A stretch of DNA of 64,000 nucleotides from Pandoraea communis (GTDB taxonomy: Bacteria > Pseudomonadota > Gammaproteobacteria > Burkholderiales > Burkholderiaceae). The position numbers and the translations under genes were made by a program. The stretch spans positions 124,001-188,000 of the forward strand of contig NZ_CABPSJ010000003.1 in the NCBI RefSeq assembly GCF_902459745.1, written 5' to 3'. Shown piece by piece: positions 41,156 through 50,224 of this stretch. Under the pieces are notes generated by a model. That model was not told where the DNA came from, ran no database searches, and worked only from the letters and a program-made list of their open reading frames with translations. Every line of letters begins with the position of its first letter. Within the stretch, counting starts at the first letter, position 1.

Positions 41156-42706
41156 ATGGGAACAATTTCCGCAGCATCGAGCCATTCGCCGGTGCAAATC
41201 CTTTCCGCTAACTGGTCGAAGCCGCCTGAAGACGGGAACAGCTTCGGCTCTGACTTTCAGCGACTGGGGTCGGTCGCCACCTCCGCGCTTGCGCCAACCG
41301 GCAAGTCCTGGCAGACGTATCCCGCACGGCAGAGAAGTGATCTGGAGAAGTGTGGCATTCCGCTTGGCACTTGGTGCGGTGAGCGCGATCGGGATGTGCT
41401 TCATGCCAAGCGCCTGCAAGCCCACCCGCTGATGCCCAGGTTCGTCGGTGAAGCACTTGAGCGCTGGCGCTCCACCTATCTCGACGGTATTGGCAAGGAC
41501 GTGAGCTTCGAGCGCGATCGCGCGTCGTCCATGCAATCGGTGCGCTACGGCATTCCGCCTGTCGCCAAGCCGTTTGTTCGCGCATTCGACGTGGCACGGG
41601 TACGTGCCCAACTCGAGGAGATTACGCCACTGAACAACGAGATCCGTCAGTTGAATATGACGGTGCAATCGTTGCCGGAGGGAGAAACGAAGCGGATCGC
41701 GCGGGGAAATCTCGTTGACCTCGCTTCGCTCCGGGATGCCATGCTGGACCTGACCCTGGGGGCGCACGAACGCAAGCGCGACGAACTCAAGGCGGAAATC
41801 AGAGTACTGATCGCGCTCAACGACATGGCGCGCGAAGCCGAGAGAGAAATGACCAACGGCGGTGCCGACGTGCCATTGCGACTTTCCGTGCGCGATGGCA
41901 ACTGGGTGCTCAAACCTGCGGCTTCGACGTCCTGGTTCGCCAAGAACAAGACGCGTGCCGCCAACGACGCGGCACGGTTGGCGTTGCTGCTTGGCTATCC
42001 GGCAGATCAGCCGGTCTCGCTCAAGATGATTCGGGACCGAGGGTTCGGGGTGCACGAGTATTCGTCGGTGCTCAATCACGCCAAGGAAGGGGGGCGCGGG
42101 GCAGGGCGTTCGTGGCTTGCGGCCAGAGCGTTGGATATCGATGCGTGGAAGACCGAGGGCAGCACCGTGATGGACGATGCCATGCGCCCCCAGGAGAGCC
42201 GCAGACTTAGCGTCACGTCGTTGCCGGAGTCCGACGACAGTCGGTCCGATCCCGGCCTGTCCGGCGACGGACTATTCGACGAGCATCACTATGCGGTGCT
42301 GCCTCTGCGCACCGGCGAGCGCCAGGAACCTGGCGACACGCCCACGCCAGTGCGTGGCGAGCATCACAACGAGGGACTTCATCGGCACGCCGGTGCGCGA
42401 AGCGCGCTTGGCAATACACCCGTGCCCGTGCACGACGACACACTGCTTGACGAGGGTTTCGACGGCGTGCCGCATTTCGCCGGCCCGGACGGTAGCGAAT
42501 ACGCACTCGTGAGGCGCGCTGAAACGTCGCCGGGGAGCGTGAGACGGTCGCTGACGTCTGGCGCGGCGCGCTTTGCGCAGATGCTCAACGTGGCGCGTTC
42601 GCTTGACCCGCAGGCTTCGGAGGAACTGACGCCCCCATTGCTGCGGCGCTTGCCGGCGTCATCGCCACCGCACCTGCCGTTGTCGTTGCCGCCTATCCTT
42701 GAGTAA
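41156..42706 (+). CDS. Unrecognised 516-residue protein
   Basis: The ATG at 41156 has GGAG six bases upstream; the frame continues open for 38 codons before it, but these look non-coding. The first ~30 residues are serine/glycine-rich and non-hydrophobic (no Sec signal), residues ~100-300 are mostly helical and charged, and the last ~200 are disordered, rich in S, P, G and H, with loosely repeated GDTPTPV / GNTPVPV and DEHH / DEGF phrases. It ends in a proline-rich tail (LPASSPPHLPLSLPP). No family recognised. A modular, disordered protein without Sec signal could be a type III or VI secreted effector, but no secretion genes are nearby. Followed by its own strong terminator; monocistronic. 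Confidence 0.7.
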   Translation: MGTISAASSHSPVQILSANWSKPPEDGNSFGSDFQRLGSVATSALAPTGKSWQTYPARQRSDLEKCGIPLGTWCGERDRDVLHAKRLQAHPLMPRFVGEALERWRSTYLDGIGKDVSFERDRASSMQSVRYGIPPVAKPFVRAFDVARVRAQLEEITPLNNEIRQLNMTVQSLPEGETKRIARGNLVDLASLRDAMLDLTLGAHERKRDELKAEIRVLIALNDMAREAEREMTNGGADVPLRLSVRDGNWVLKPAASTSWFAKNKTRAANDAARLALLLGYPADQPVSLKMIRDRGFGVHEYSSVLNHAKEGGRGAGRSWLAARALDIDAWKTEGSTVMDDAMRPQESRRLSVTSLPESDDSRSDPGLSGDGLFDEHHYAVLPLRTGERQEPGDTPTPVRGEHHNEGLHRHAGARSALGNTPVPVHDDTLLDEGFDGVPHFAGPDGSEYALVRRAETSPGSVRRSLTSGAARFAQMLNVARSLDPQASEELTPPLLRRLPASSPPHLPLSLPPILE

Positions 42707-43093
42707 TTCACCACAATCACTGCATTAAGCACCAAGGCCGCTGCCGGAATACGGAGCGGCCTTTTTCGTGCTTGAAGGCGTCTCCGCCTGCGATCGCAGG
42801 CTTCTCATCCCGCGGGAGAAAGCGACTCCGAAATTTCGCTCGCCGAAACGCTTCGTGCGCGCGTAACTAATAAATATTTTAATTATTTGCAAGTCTTTCC
42901 AATCAATATGTTGCGAGATTTTTGCAACGACCCCTTGCTTTGCTATGTAGGGAACTTGTAAGTAGAATTGCCGCGTTAAATTGCGCTACGCGAGGTGAAT
43001 GGCCTGTCAGGTTTTCTTCGCGCATGGCGAGCCACTATCGCTTGACTGTCATGCGTGATTCGTCCCGTCCCCCACACAAAAACGGAGAACTCC
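42707..43093. other. Intergenic stretch before the gluconate-dehydrogenase-type operon
   Basis: About 387 bases holding the terminator of the 41156-42706 gene and an AT-rich block (about 42863-42920, TAATAAATATTTTAATTATTTG) that probably includes the promoter of the dehydrogenase operon. No gene seen. Confidence 0.45.
42734..42766 (+). terminator. Terminator of the 41156-42706 gene
   Basis: 9-bp stem AAGGCCGCT / AGCGGCCTT (42734-42742 and 42755-42763) whose 12-base loop can add a CCG/CGG pair, followed by TTTTTC. Lies about 28 bases after the stop. Confidence 0.88.
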
Positions 43094-43816
43094 ATGTCAC
43101 AGGACAAGGAACCGCGCCGGCGCTTTCTGCGCCAGGTGCTGGCGATCGTGCCTGCTACGACGCTTGCCACCGGTGCGACGCTTACGCAGTCCGCCTGTAG
43201 CAGCGACAAGTCTGCTACCCCCGCTGCTTCGACCACGCCTTACGAGCCCAAGTACTTCACTGCCGACGAATGGCGTTTCGTGAATGCTGCCGTCGACCGT
43301 CTGATTCCTGCCGACGATCTCGGCCCGGGCGCGCTGCAAGCCGATGTGCCGCAGTTCATCGACCGTCAGATGGAAACGCCCTTCGGGCACGGCAAGCTCT
43401 GGTACATGCAAGGGCCGTTTCATACCGATCAGCCGCCCGAGATGGGTTACCAGTTGAGCCTCGTGCCGCGCGATATCTATCGTCACGGCATCGCGGCTTG
43501 CGATGCGTACTGCAAGAAGCAGTACAACAAGGTCTTCGCCGACCTCGATCACGCCACGCAGGAAACTGTGCTGGGCGATCTGGAGAAAGCGAAGATCGCG
43601 TTCGATAGCGTGCCCGCGCGCACGTTCTTCTCTTATTTGCTGGCCAACACGAAGGAAGGTTTCCTCTCGGACCCCATCCACGGCGGCAACAAGGACATGG
43701 TCGGCTGGAAGCTGGTGGGCTTTCCCGGCGCTCGTGCCGACTTCATGGACTGGGTGGACCAGCCCAACGTCAAATACCCGTACGGGCCCGTATCGATTTC
43801 CGGAAAGCGGGGCTAA
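43094..43816 (+). CDS. Gluconate 2-dehydrogenase-type small (gamma) subunit
   Basis: 240 residues. A twin-arginine signal (EPRRRFLRQVLAIVPATTLATGATLTQSACS) exports the folded complex; then the subunit-3 family domain with YEPKYFTADEWRFVNAAVDRLIPADDLGPGAL, FIDRQMETPFG and a C-terminal GGNKDMVGWKLVGFPGARADFMDWV. The subunit stabilises the periplasmic flavoprotein. The ATG at 43094 has GGAG about 7 bases upstream. It starts a three-gene operon, 3 bp before the flavoprotein gene. Confidence 0.93.
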   Translation: MSQDKEPRRRFLRQVLAIVPATTLATGATLTQSACSSDKSATPAASTTPYEPKYFTADEWRFVNAAVDRLIPADDLGPGALQADVPQFIDRQMETPFGHGKLWYMQGPFHTDQPPEMGYQLSLVPRDIYRHGIAACDAYCKKQYNKVFADLDHATQETVLGDLEKAKIAFDSVPARTFFSYLLANTKEGFLSDPIHGGNKDMVGWKLVGFPGARADFMDWVDQPNVKYPYGPVSISGKRG

Positions 43817-43819
43817 TTC

Positions 43820-45595
43820 ATGGCAATCAAGAAAGATAAGGTCGACGCCGTCATCGTGGGCTTCGGCTGGACCGGGGCGATCCTCGGCCAGGAACTCACC
43901 GATGCAGGGCTCAACGTCGTGGCGCTCGAGCGCGGCGCCATGCGCGACACGCCGACCGACGCCCAGTACCCGAAGGTCATCGACGAACTCGAATACTCGG
44001 TGCGCGGCAAGCTTTTTCAGGAACTGGCGCGCGAGACCGTCACGATTCGTCACACGCCGGACGACCTCGCAGTGCCTTATCGCCAGAACGGCTCGTTCTT
44101 GCTGGGCAATGGCGTGGGCGGTGCGGGGTTCCACTGGAACGGCATGCACTATCGCATTCTTCCGGAAGAACTGAAGCTGCGCAGCCATTATGAAGAACGC
44201 TACGGCAAGAAGTTCATCCCCGAGGGCATGACGATTCAGGACTTCGGCGTGAGCTACGAAGAACTGGAGCCGCACTTCGATTTCGCTGAGAAAGTGTTCG
44301 GCACGTCGGGCAAGGCGGGCAACCTGAACGGCAAGATCGTGCCGGGCGGCAATCCGCGTGAGGGCGCGCGCTCGAGCGAGTTTCCCACGCCGGCGTTGCC
44401 GAATACTTACGGCGCGACACTTTTCGAAAAGGCCGCCCGCGAAGTGGGCTTCAATCCGTATCCGGCACCTGCCGCGAACACGTCCGAGCCGTATACGAAT
44501 CCGTACGGAGTGCGTCTCGGACCGTGCAACTTCTGCGGCTTCTGCGAGAACTACGGCTGCTACATGTATTCGAAAGCGTCGCCGCAGACGACCATCCTGC
44601 CGGTGCTGCTCAAGAAGACCAATTTCGAGTTGCGCACGAATGCGTATGTCGTGAAGGTCAATCTCGACAGCGACGGCAAGAAGGCGACGGGGGTGACGTA
44701 TATCGACGCGCAAGGCCGCGAAGTCGAGCAACCTGCCGATCTCGTCATCATGGCCGCGTACCAGATGCACAACGTGCGCTTGCTGCTGCTCTCGGGCATT
44801 GGCAAACCGTACGATCCGAAGACGGGCGAGGGTGTCGTCGGCAAGAACTACGCGTACCAGATGAACGGCGCGGTGAACGTGCTGTTGCCCAAGGGCACGC
44901 AGTTGAACCCGTTCGTCGGTACGGGCGCAGGCGGCGTGTCGATGGACGACTTGAACGGTGACCAGTTCGACCACGGACCGCTGGGCTTCATCGGTGGCGC
45001 GAGTATTCGTCACGTGCGCTATGGCGGACGTCCGATCAAGATGACCCCGACCGTGCCGGGCACGCCGTCGTGGGGCAGCAAGTGGAAGGCGGGCATTACC
45101 GACGCGTATCAACGTTACATGACCATCGGCATTTCCGGCTCGGTCATGTCGTATCGCGACGCCTGCCTCGATCTCGATCCGACGTACAAGGACGCCTATG
45201 GCGTGCCGCTGCTGCGCATGACGTTCGACTGGCATGACAACGAATACGCCATGCTGGGCTACATGGGCGACCGGATGGAAGAGGTCGGCCGCGCGATGAA
45301 TCCGGAGAAGGTGTTCCGTGCGATTCGCAAGAAGGGCACCCATTACGACACGCGGATCTACCAGAGCACGCATACGACCGGGGGCGCCATCATGGGCACG
45401 AATCCGTCGAACAGCGTGGTCAACAAGTACCTGCAGAGCTGGGACGTGTCCAATGTGTTCGTGATGGGCGCATCGGCCTTCCCGCAGAACATGGGTTACA
45501 ACCCTACGGGCGTGGTGGCGGCGCTGGCGTACTGGTCTGCGAAGGCGATTCGCGAACAGTACCTCAAGAACGCCGGCCCGCTGGTGCAGGCTTGA
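43820..45595 (+). CDS. GMC-family flavoprotein, gluconate 2-dehydrogenase-type large subunit
   Basis: 591 residues. An N-terminal FAD site DAVIVGFGWTGAILGQELTDAG (GxGxxG-like), LGNGVGGAGFHWNGMHYR, a cysteine-rich GPCNFCGFCENYGCYMYSK insert that may hold an iron-sulfur cluster as in FAD-glucose/gluconate dehydrogenases, and the C-terminal GMC region with STHTTGGAIMG and NMGYNPTGVVAALAY (catalytic H/N region). It oxidises a sugar acid, polyol or related alcohol in the periplasm and passes electrons to the cytochrome. The exact substrate (gluconate, 2-ketogluconate, sorbitol) cannot be fixed. Confidence 0.93.
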   Translation: MAIKKDKVDAVIVGFGWTGAILGQELTDAGLNVVALERGAMRDTPTDAQYPKVIDELEYSVRGKLFQELARETVTIRHTPDDLAVPYRQNGSFLLGNGVGGAGFHWNGMHYRILPEELKLRSHYEERYGKKFIPEGMTIQDFGVSYEELEPHFDFAEKVFGTSGKAGNLNGKIVPGGNPREGARSSEFPTPALPNTYGATLFEKAAREVGFNPYPAPAANTSEPYTNPYGVRLGPCNFCGFCENYGCYMYSKASPQTTILPVLLKKTNFELRTNAYVVKVNLDSDGKKATGVTYIDAQGREVEQPADLVIMAAYQMHNVRLLLLSGIGKPYDPKTGEGVVGKNYAYQMNGAVNVLLPKGTQLNPFVGTGAGGVSMDDLNGDQFDHGPLGFIGGASIRHVRYGGRPIKMTPTVPGTPSWGSKWKAGITDAYQRYMTIGISGSVMSYRDACLDLDPTYKDAYGVPLLRMTFDWHDNEYAMLGYMGDRMEEVGRAMNPEKVFRAIRKKGTHYDTRIYQSTHTTGGAIMGTNPSNSVVNKYLQSWDVSNVFVMGASAFPQNMGYNPTGVVAALAYWSAKAIREQYLKNAGPLVQA

Positions 45596-45606
45596 GGAGC
45601 GCAAAC

Positions 45607-47007
45607 ATGATCCGCAAAACGATGATGAAACGCTCCGTTGGTGCGCTCACGGCCGGTGCCTTGGCACTCGTGGCCGTTGCCGTGTGGGCGCAGACTGCGA
45701 CGGCACCCTCCGGGGCAGCCGTCTCGCCGGTGCCCACGCCCGCAGTGCCTGCCACGACGGTGCAAGGCGGCGCTCAGACACCCGCCGCTAACGATCCGCA
45801 AGCGCAGCTCGTGAAGCGGGGCGAGTACCTCGCCCGCGCCGCCGATTGCGCTGCGTGTCACACGGCGCCCAAGGGCAAGCCGTTTGCCGGCGGTCTGCCG
45901 ATTGCCTCGCCTATCGGCACGATCTACTCGACGAATATCACGCCGGACAAGGACACCGGCATCGGCAGTTACAGCCTCGAAGACTTCGACAAGGCGGTGC
46001 GTCACGGCGTCGCCAAGAATGGCTCGACGCTGTACCCGGCCATGCCGTACACGTCGTACGCGAAGGTGCGTCCGGCCGATGTGAAGGCGTTGTATGCCTA
46101 CTTCATAAACGGCGTGCAGCCGGTTGCGCAAGCGAACAAGTCGACCGATATTCCGTGGCCGATGTCGATGCGCTGGCCGCTGTCGATCTGGCGCAAGATG
46201 TTCGCGCCGGCGGTCGTGGCCGACGTCGCGTCGACCGATAACGATCCGATCTCGCGCGGTCGCTATCTGGTCGAAGGGCTGGGCCATTGCAGCGCATGCC
46301 ATACGCCGCGCGGCGTCGCCTTGCAGGAGAAGGCGCTGACGGACGACAGCACGGCGTTCCTCTCGGGCGGCGTGGTCGACAACTTCCTCGCGAAGAACTT
46401 GCGTGGCGATGTCACCGACGGTCTGGGCAACTGGAGCGAAGGCGATATCACGGCGTTCCTGAAGGGCGGACGTAATGATCATTCCGCGGCCTTCGGCGGT
46501 ATGTCGGACGTGGTGCAACACAGCACTCAGTACATGAACGACGACGATCTCACCGCCGTTGCCAAGTACCTGAAGACACTGAAGCCGGTCGATCCGAACG
46601 CCAAGGCGCTCGCCTACGACGACACTGTGGCCAAGGCGTTGCGTACGGGCTCCGACAAGAGCAATGGCGCGCTCACGTTCCTCGACAACTGTGCGGCATG
46701 CCACCGCAGCACGGGCAAAGGCTACACGCAAACGTTCCCGACGCTCGCGCTCAGTTCGACGGTGAATACGGCAGATCCGACTTCGCTCATCCATATCGTG
46801 TTGCGCGGTGCGGAAATGCCGTGGACGAAGACGGCGCCGACGCATTACGCGATGCCGGGCTTCGACGATCGTCTGACCGATCAGGATGTGGCCGACGTGT
46901 TGACGTTCGTGCGCTCCAGTTGGGGCAACAAGGCGCCGGCGGTGACGAGTGCACAGGTGGCCAAGGTGCGCAAGGACGTTGGCGCGGCACCGCAGCCGCT
47001 GCGCTAA
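45607..47007 (+). CDS. Tri-haem cytochrome c subunit of the gluconate-dehydrogenase-type complex
   Basis: 466 residues. A signal peptide ending VAVWAQ, a proline/alanine linker, then three c-type haem motifs: CAACH, CSACH and CAACH in three cytochrome c domains. This is the membrane-bound electron-transfer subunit that hands electrons from the flavoprotein to quinone or oxidase. The ATG at 45607 has GGAG seven bases upstream; an earlier in-frame ATG at 45592 overlaps the previous stop. Unlike some homologs no C-terminal anchor helix is obvious. Last gene of the operon, followed by a terminator. Confidence 0.95.
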   Translation: MIRKTMMKRSVGALTAGALALVAVAVWAQTATAPSGAAVSPVPTPAVPATTVQGGAQTPAANDPQAQLVKRGEYLARAADCAACHTAPKGKPFAGGLPIASPIGTIYSTNITPDKDTGIGSYSLEDFDKAVRHGVAKNGSTLYPAMPYTSYAKVRPADVKALYAYFINGVQPVAQANKSTDIPWPMSMRWPLSIWRKMFAPAVVADVASTDNDPISRGRYLVEGLGHCSACHTPRGVALQEKALTDDSTAFLSGGVVDNFLAKNLRGDVTDGLGNWSEGDITAFLKGGRNDHSAAFGGMSDVVQHSTQYMNDDDLTAVAKYLKTLKPVDPNAKALAYDDTVAKALRTGSDKSNGALTFLDNCAACHRSTGKGYTQTFPTLALSSTVNTADPTSLIHIVLRGAEMPWTKTAPTHYAMPGFDDRLTDQDVADVLTFVRSSWGNKAPAVTSAQVAKVRKDVGAAPQPLR

Positions 47008-47070
47008 CCGCCGTGGCGTTTCGCGCGCGACCGGGCATACCGGCGCGAGCGCTTCGCCCGGGGTGAAATG

Positions 47071-47105
47071 AAGCCCCGCCGGGCAGTTCTGCCGGCGGGG
47101 CTTTT
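47071..47105 (+). terminator. Terminator of the gluconate-dehydrogenase-type operon
   Basis: 12-bp stem AAGCCCCGCCGG / CCGGCGGGGCTT (47071-47082 and 47092-47103) followed by TT. Lies about 64 bp after the cytochrome gene stop and before the next gene's start. Confidence 0.88.
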
Positions 47106-47139
47106 CAATGTCCGCGATCTGCCGGCGCGAACGGTATCG

Positions 47140-47628
47140 ATGCAAAGGGGGGGGGACGCATTGCCATTCATTCTTCTGGCGCTCGTCGTGCTGGCGGGCA
47201 TCGTGTACGGCGCGGCGCGGTTATACGCTGCCGTTTCGCTCAGGTTCGGCACGCTGGCGGCCGTGGCGACGATTGCCGGGTGCGTGCTGATCGCCGTGTG
47301 GCTCGCGAGGGATGCGGTGCGGCGCTATCGCGCCGTGCATGGCGTGCGGCGAGACGGCAAGCGGCTAGTCGGTGTCGTAGGCGAGTGGGGCGAACTCACG
47401 CTCGACGCCGATCGCAAGATGGGCACGATTCGCGTGAACGGTCACGAGACGCGATTTGTGTTTTCGGATGTCTCGTCGGCGCATCCGGTCAGCGAGGGCG
47501 GGCGTTGGTGGCTCGTGCTTGAACTCGCCCACAACGCGCAGGCGAATTGGCGTGTGCCGATGCCCGGCCGCTCGCTGGCGCAACGCTGGACGAAGATATT
47601 CCGTCTGGCGAGCGCGCATCGTCTATAA
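47140..47628 (+). CDS. Membrane protein of unknown function, N-terminal spans and soluble C-terminus
   Basis: 162 residues from the ATG at 47140, or 155 from a TTG at 47161. Two spans (FILLALVVLAGIVYGAARLYAAV and AAVATIAGCVLIAVWLA), then a ~95-residue soluble part (VVGEWGELTLDADRKMGTIRVNGHETRFVFSD, RWWLVLELAHNAQANWRVPM). No family recognised. The start is uncertain: the ATG at 47140 is followed by a G9 run (47147-47155) within its first codons, while the TTG at 47161 has this G-run as a ribosome site about 5 bases upstream. If the ATG is used, slippage in G9 would switch the gene on or off. Confidence 0.65.
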   Translation: MQRGGDALPFILLALVVLAGIVYGAARLYAAVSLRFGTLAAVATIAGCVLIAVWLARDAVRRYRAVHGVRRDGKRLVGVVGEWGELTLDADRKMGTIRVNGHETRFVFSDVSSAHPVSEGGRWWLVLELAHNAQANWRVPMPGRSLAQRWTKIFRLASAHRL

Positions 47629-47656
47629 GTCGGCAGGCCCTCAGACTCTCACACAC

Positions 47657-48946
47657 TCACGCACTGGCCGTTAGCGGCTGCCGGACCGGCGGCGCTGCGC
47701 GTTCGTCGTTGATCGGGAAGTGCAGGGCGGCTGCCACGGCACCCAGGATCGCCGTCGCGGCCCAGATCAGATTGTAGGAGCCGGTAACGTCGAGCACGTA
47801 GCCACCCAGCCACGCACCGAGGAACGAGCCGACCTGATGGCTCATGAAGCACAGGCCGAAGAGCGTTCCCAAATGCTGTGTGCCGAAGACTTTCGCCACC
47901 AGACCGCTGGTGAGCGGTACGGTGCCGAGCCACGTCAACCCCATGATAGCGGCGAAGATCACCACGCTCGTGTCGGATTTCGGCAGCAGGAAGAAGAGTG
48001 CGATGGCCGCCCCGCGAATCAGGTACAGCCAGCCAAGGACGTGATGCTGACGATACCGTCCGCCAAGCCAGCCGCATGCCCAGCTTCCCGCCATATTGAA
48101 CAGACCGATCAGCGCGAGCGCAGTGGCGCCCAGGCCGGCGGGCATGTGGCACATCACCAGATAGCCGGGCAGGTGGGTGGCGATGAAGGCCAATTGAAAG
48201 CCGCAGGTGAAGAAGCCGAGCGTCAGCAACTGATAGCCGCGATGGCTGCGCGCCCGACGGAGCACTTCGCGTAGCGAGACGTGTTCGCCGTCGTTGCCCG
48301 ACGCGGGGGAGGCGGCCTTGCCGGCGGTTCCCTGTGCGGCCGCATTGCCGCGCCGCTGCAGCGTCATGAAGAGGCCGAGCGGGGCGGCACAGCACAGGAT
48401 CAGTGCGAGGGCGAAGAGCGACGTCGACACGCCGTAGGTCTGACGCAGGCCTTGCGCGATAGGCACCAGCGCGACCTGTCCGAGCGAGCCTCCGGCGCTC
48501 ACGAGCCCCATCGCCATCGTGCGTTTCTCCGGCGTGACGGCGCGGCTGACGGCGGGCAGCACCACACCGAACGTCGTACAACTGATGCCGAGTCCGACGA
48601 GCACGCCGAGTCCGATGACAAGCCACATTCCGGACGGCGCCAGTGCCGCCATCGCCAGCCCTCCGGCGAACGCAAACGCGCCGAAAGCAACGACGGGGGC
48701 CGGGCCGTGACGGTCGGCCATCGCGCCGGCAAACGGCTGTGCGAATCCCCATACGAGGTTGTGCAGTGCGATGGCGAAGGCCACGAGGGTGACGGGCACG
48801 CCGCGATCGTACGAGAACGGATTGATGAACAGACCGAACGTCTGCCGGGTGCCCATTGCGGCACTCAGGACGAGTGCCCCGGCAACGATGATCAGGGTGA
48901 CGCGGTTTTGCAGCGAGGGCGCCGCCGAAGTCGAGGGTTTTTGCAT
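47657..48946 (-). CDS. MFS transporter (oxalate/formate antiporter-like or MCT-like)
   Basis: About 429 residues, twelve spans. Visible: SAAMGTRQTFGLFINPFSYDRGVP (start typical of monocarboxylate/OxlT-type MFS), FAGAMADRHGPAPVVAFG in loop 2-3, PEKRTMAMGLVSAGGSLGQ, and GLTWLGTVPLTSGLVAKVFGTQHLGTLFG in the second half. Probably imports or exchanges a small carboxylate; substrate not predictable. The ATG at 48946 follows GGAGGA by about 9 bases. It lies downstream of the LysR gene on the same strand, 83 bp from its stop, and may be linked to it. Confidence 0.88.
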   Translation of the reverse strand: MQKPSTSAAPSLQNRVTLIIVAGALVLSAAMGTRQTFGLFINPFSYDRGVPVTLVAFAIALHNLVWGFAQPFAGAMADRHGPAPVVAFGAFAFAGGLAMAALAPSGMWLVIGLGVLVGLGISCTTFGVVLPAVSRAVTPEKRTMAMGLVSAGGSLGQVALVPIAQGLRQTYGVSTSLFALALILCCAAPLGLFMTLQRRGNAAAQGTAGKAASPASGNDGEHVSLREVLRRARSHRGYQLLTLGFFTCGFQLAFIATHLPGYLVMCHMPAGLGATALALIGLFNMAGSWACGWLGGRYRQHHVLGWLYLIRGAAIALFFLLPKSDTSVVIFAAIMGLTWLGTVPLTSGLVAKVFGTQHLGTLFGLCFMSHQVGSFLGAWLGGYVLDVTGSYNLIWAATAILGAVAAALHFPINDERAAPPVRQPLTASA

Positions 48947-49029
48947 GATGGTGAGTCCTCCTCGCGGAAGTCTGGCAACGACATGCCCTTCTGGCAAACG
49001 AGTTGTGCGTTACGGCGAGTGAATTCTAT

Positions 49030-49923
49030 TCACCCGAAGGGGCGGGCCTGTTCGATAACCCAGTCGCGGAACGCCACGCACTCGGGGTGCGATTCGATGT
49101 CTTGCGCGCAGATCAGCCAGTAGGCCCCCTGCGCAGGCGTCGTGATGTCGTGTGTCGGTACGAGGGTACCGCTCGCGAGATAGTCGTCGACCAGCGGGCG
49201 GCGTCCGATGACCACACCAAGGCCGGTCATTGCCGCGTCGAAGGCCATTTGAATGCTGTCGAAACTCAGGCCGCCCTGGGCATCGAAATCATCGATGCCT
49301 GCGCCTTCGATCCAGCCTTGCCAGTCTTCACTGGCGCTGGTCACGTGAATTCGTGTGACGGCGCGCAGGTCGAGCTTGCCGTCGGCATCGGCATGGTTCG
49401 CACGATACGCCGGACTACAGACGGGAACGAGTCGTTGGCCGAACAGCCGGTGCCAGGCGTCGCTCGCGACCGGTGCACGCGACAGGCGGATGGCGAAGTC
49501 GAAGCCGTCGGCCGGGAAGCCCACCTGTCGCTGAGACGAGTCCATCGTGATGTCGACGTTCGGCATGCGCTGCAAGAACGTGCTCAGGCGAGGGAGGAGC
49601 CAGCGCGAGGCGAGGGTTGGGGCACAGGAAATGGCGATGGCGCGCGAGGCATCCGGCGTGGGCAGACGTCGCGTGCCGGTGAGCAGCAACGAGAACGCTT
49701 CGGTCACGTAGGCGAGATAGTCGACGCCTTCCGGAGTGAGCGAGAGACCTTGCGGCGAGCGGATAAACAGGGCGACGCCAAGCGTCTGCTCCAGCCCGAC
49801 GATGCCGTGGCTGACGGCGCTCGGCGTGAGATGCAGTTCGGCGGCAGCGCGTTTGAAGCTCTGGTGGCGCCCGGCGGCTTCGAACAGGCGAAGGGCGGAT
49901 AGCGGTGGCAGGCGGGGCGGCAT
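49030..49923 (-). CDS. LysR-family transcriptional regulator (GcvA-like)
   Basis: About 297 residues. A winged helix-turn-helix (LPPLSALRLFEAAGRHQSFKRAAAELHLTPSAVSHGIVGLEQTLGVALFIRSPQGLSLT) and a periplasmic-binding-like effector domain (AISCAPTLASRWLLPRLSTFLQRMP, GFDFAIRLS). The ATG at 49923 (MPPRLPPLSAL) starts where GcvA-type regulators do; the open frame continues 125 codons upstream without LysR homology. Divergent from the LysE gene across a 300-bp region, so the exporter gene is the likely target. Confidence 0.93.
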   Translation of the reverse strand: MPPRLPPLSALRLFEAAGRHQSFKRAAAELHLTPSAVSHGIVGLEQTLGVALFIRSPQGLSLTPEGVDYLAYVTEAFSLLLTGTRRLPTPDASRAIAISCAPTLASRWLLPRLSTFLQRMPNVDITMDSSQRQVGFPADGFDFAIRLSRAPVASDAWHRLFGQRLVPVCSPAYRANHADADGKLDLRAVTRIHVTSASEDWQGWIEGAGIDDFDAQGGLSFDSIQMAFDAAMTGLGVVIGRRPLVDDYLASGTLVPTHDITTPAQGAYWLICAQDIESHPECVAFRDWVIEQARPFG

Positions 49924-50224
49924 CGGATAAGGTGTCGAGCGGTCGGTGAGCGGGGGCAAGCGCGCCGGTATCGATGGCTTTGTTCGGATGGCGTCGATTT
50001 TCGCACGACGCCGGGCGTTGTGTGTCGGCGGTGCGTCGATGGGGCCGGGTGGCTGGGCCGGCGGGATGGCGACTGTCACGGTTGGCGGCCGGTACAGGCC
50101 TGTCCGGATTTGGCGAACTGTATCGGGATTCGGGCAGCGCGCGTGCCTATCCTGTGGCTCCGCGAGTCCCAAGGTGACTGCATGAGGCGGCGCCGGCGCG
50201 GGGGGGGGCTTCAGACTTTCGAAC
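49924..50224. other. Divergent promoter region between LysR and LysE genes
   Basis: 301 bases without a gene. A G9 homopolymer at 50200-50208 lies 16-24 bases before the LysE ATG, close to where a ribosome site would be. No clear LysR box (T-N11-A with dyad) was recognised by eye. Confidence 0.4.

Noticed and set aside
43097-45604. 835-codon open frame on the minus strand opposite the gluconate-dehydrogenase-type genes
   Set aside because: It is exactly antisense to two well-supported genes, is rich in H, R, V and L with no recognisable domain, and is a common artefact of GC-rich codon usage.
45496-47145. 549-codon frame opposite the cytochrome c gene
   Set aside because: Antisense shadow; the cytochrome with three CxxCH motifs is the real gene.
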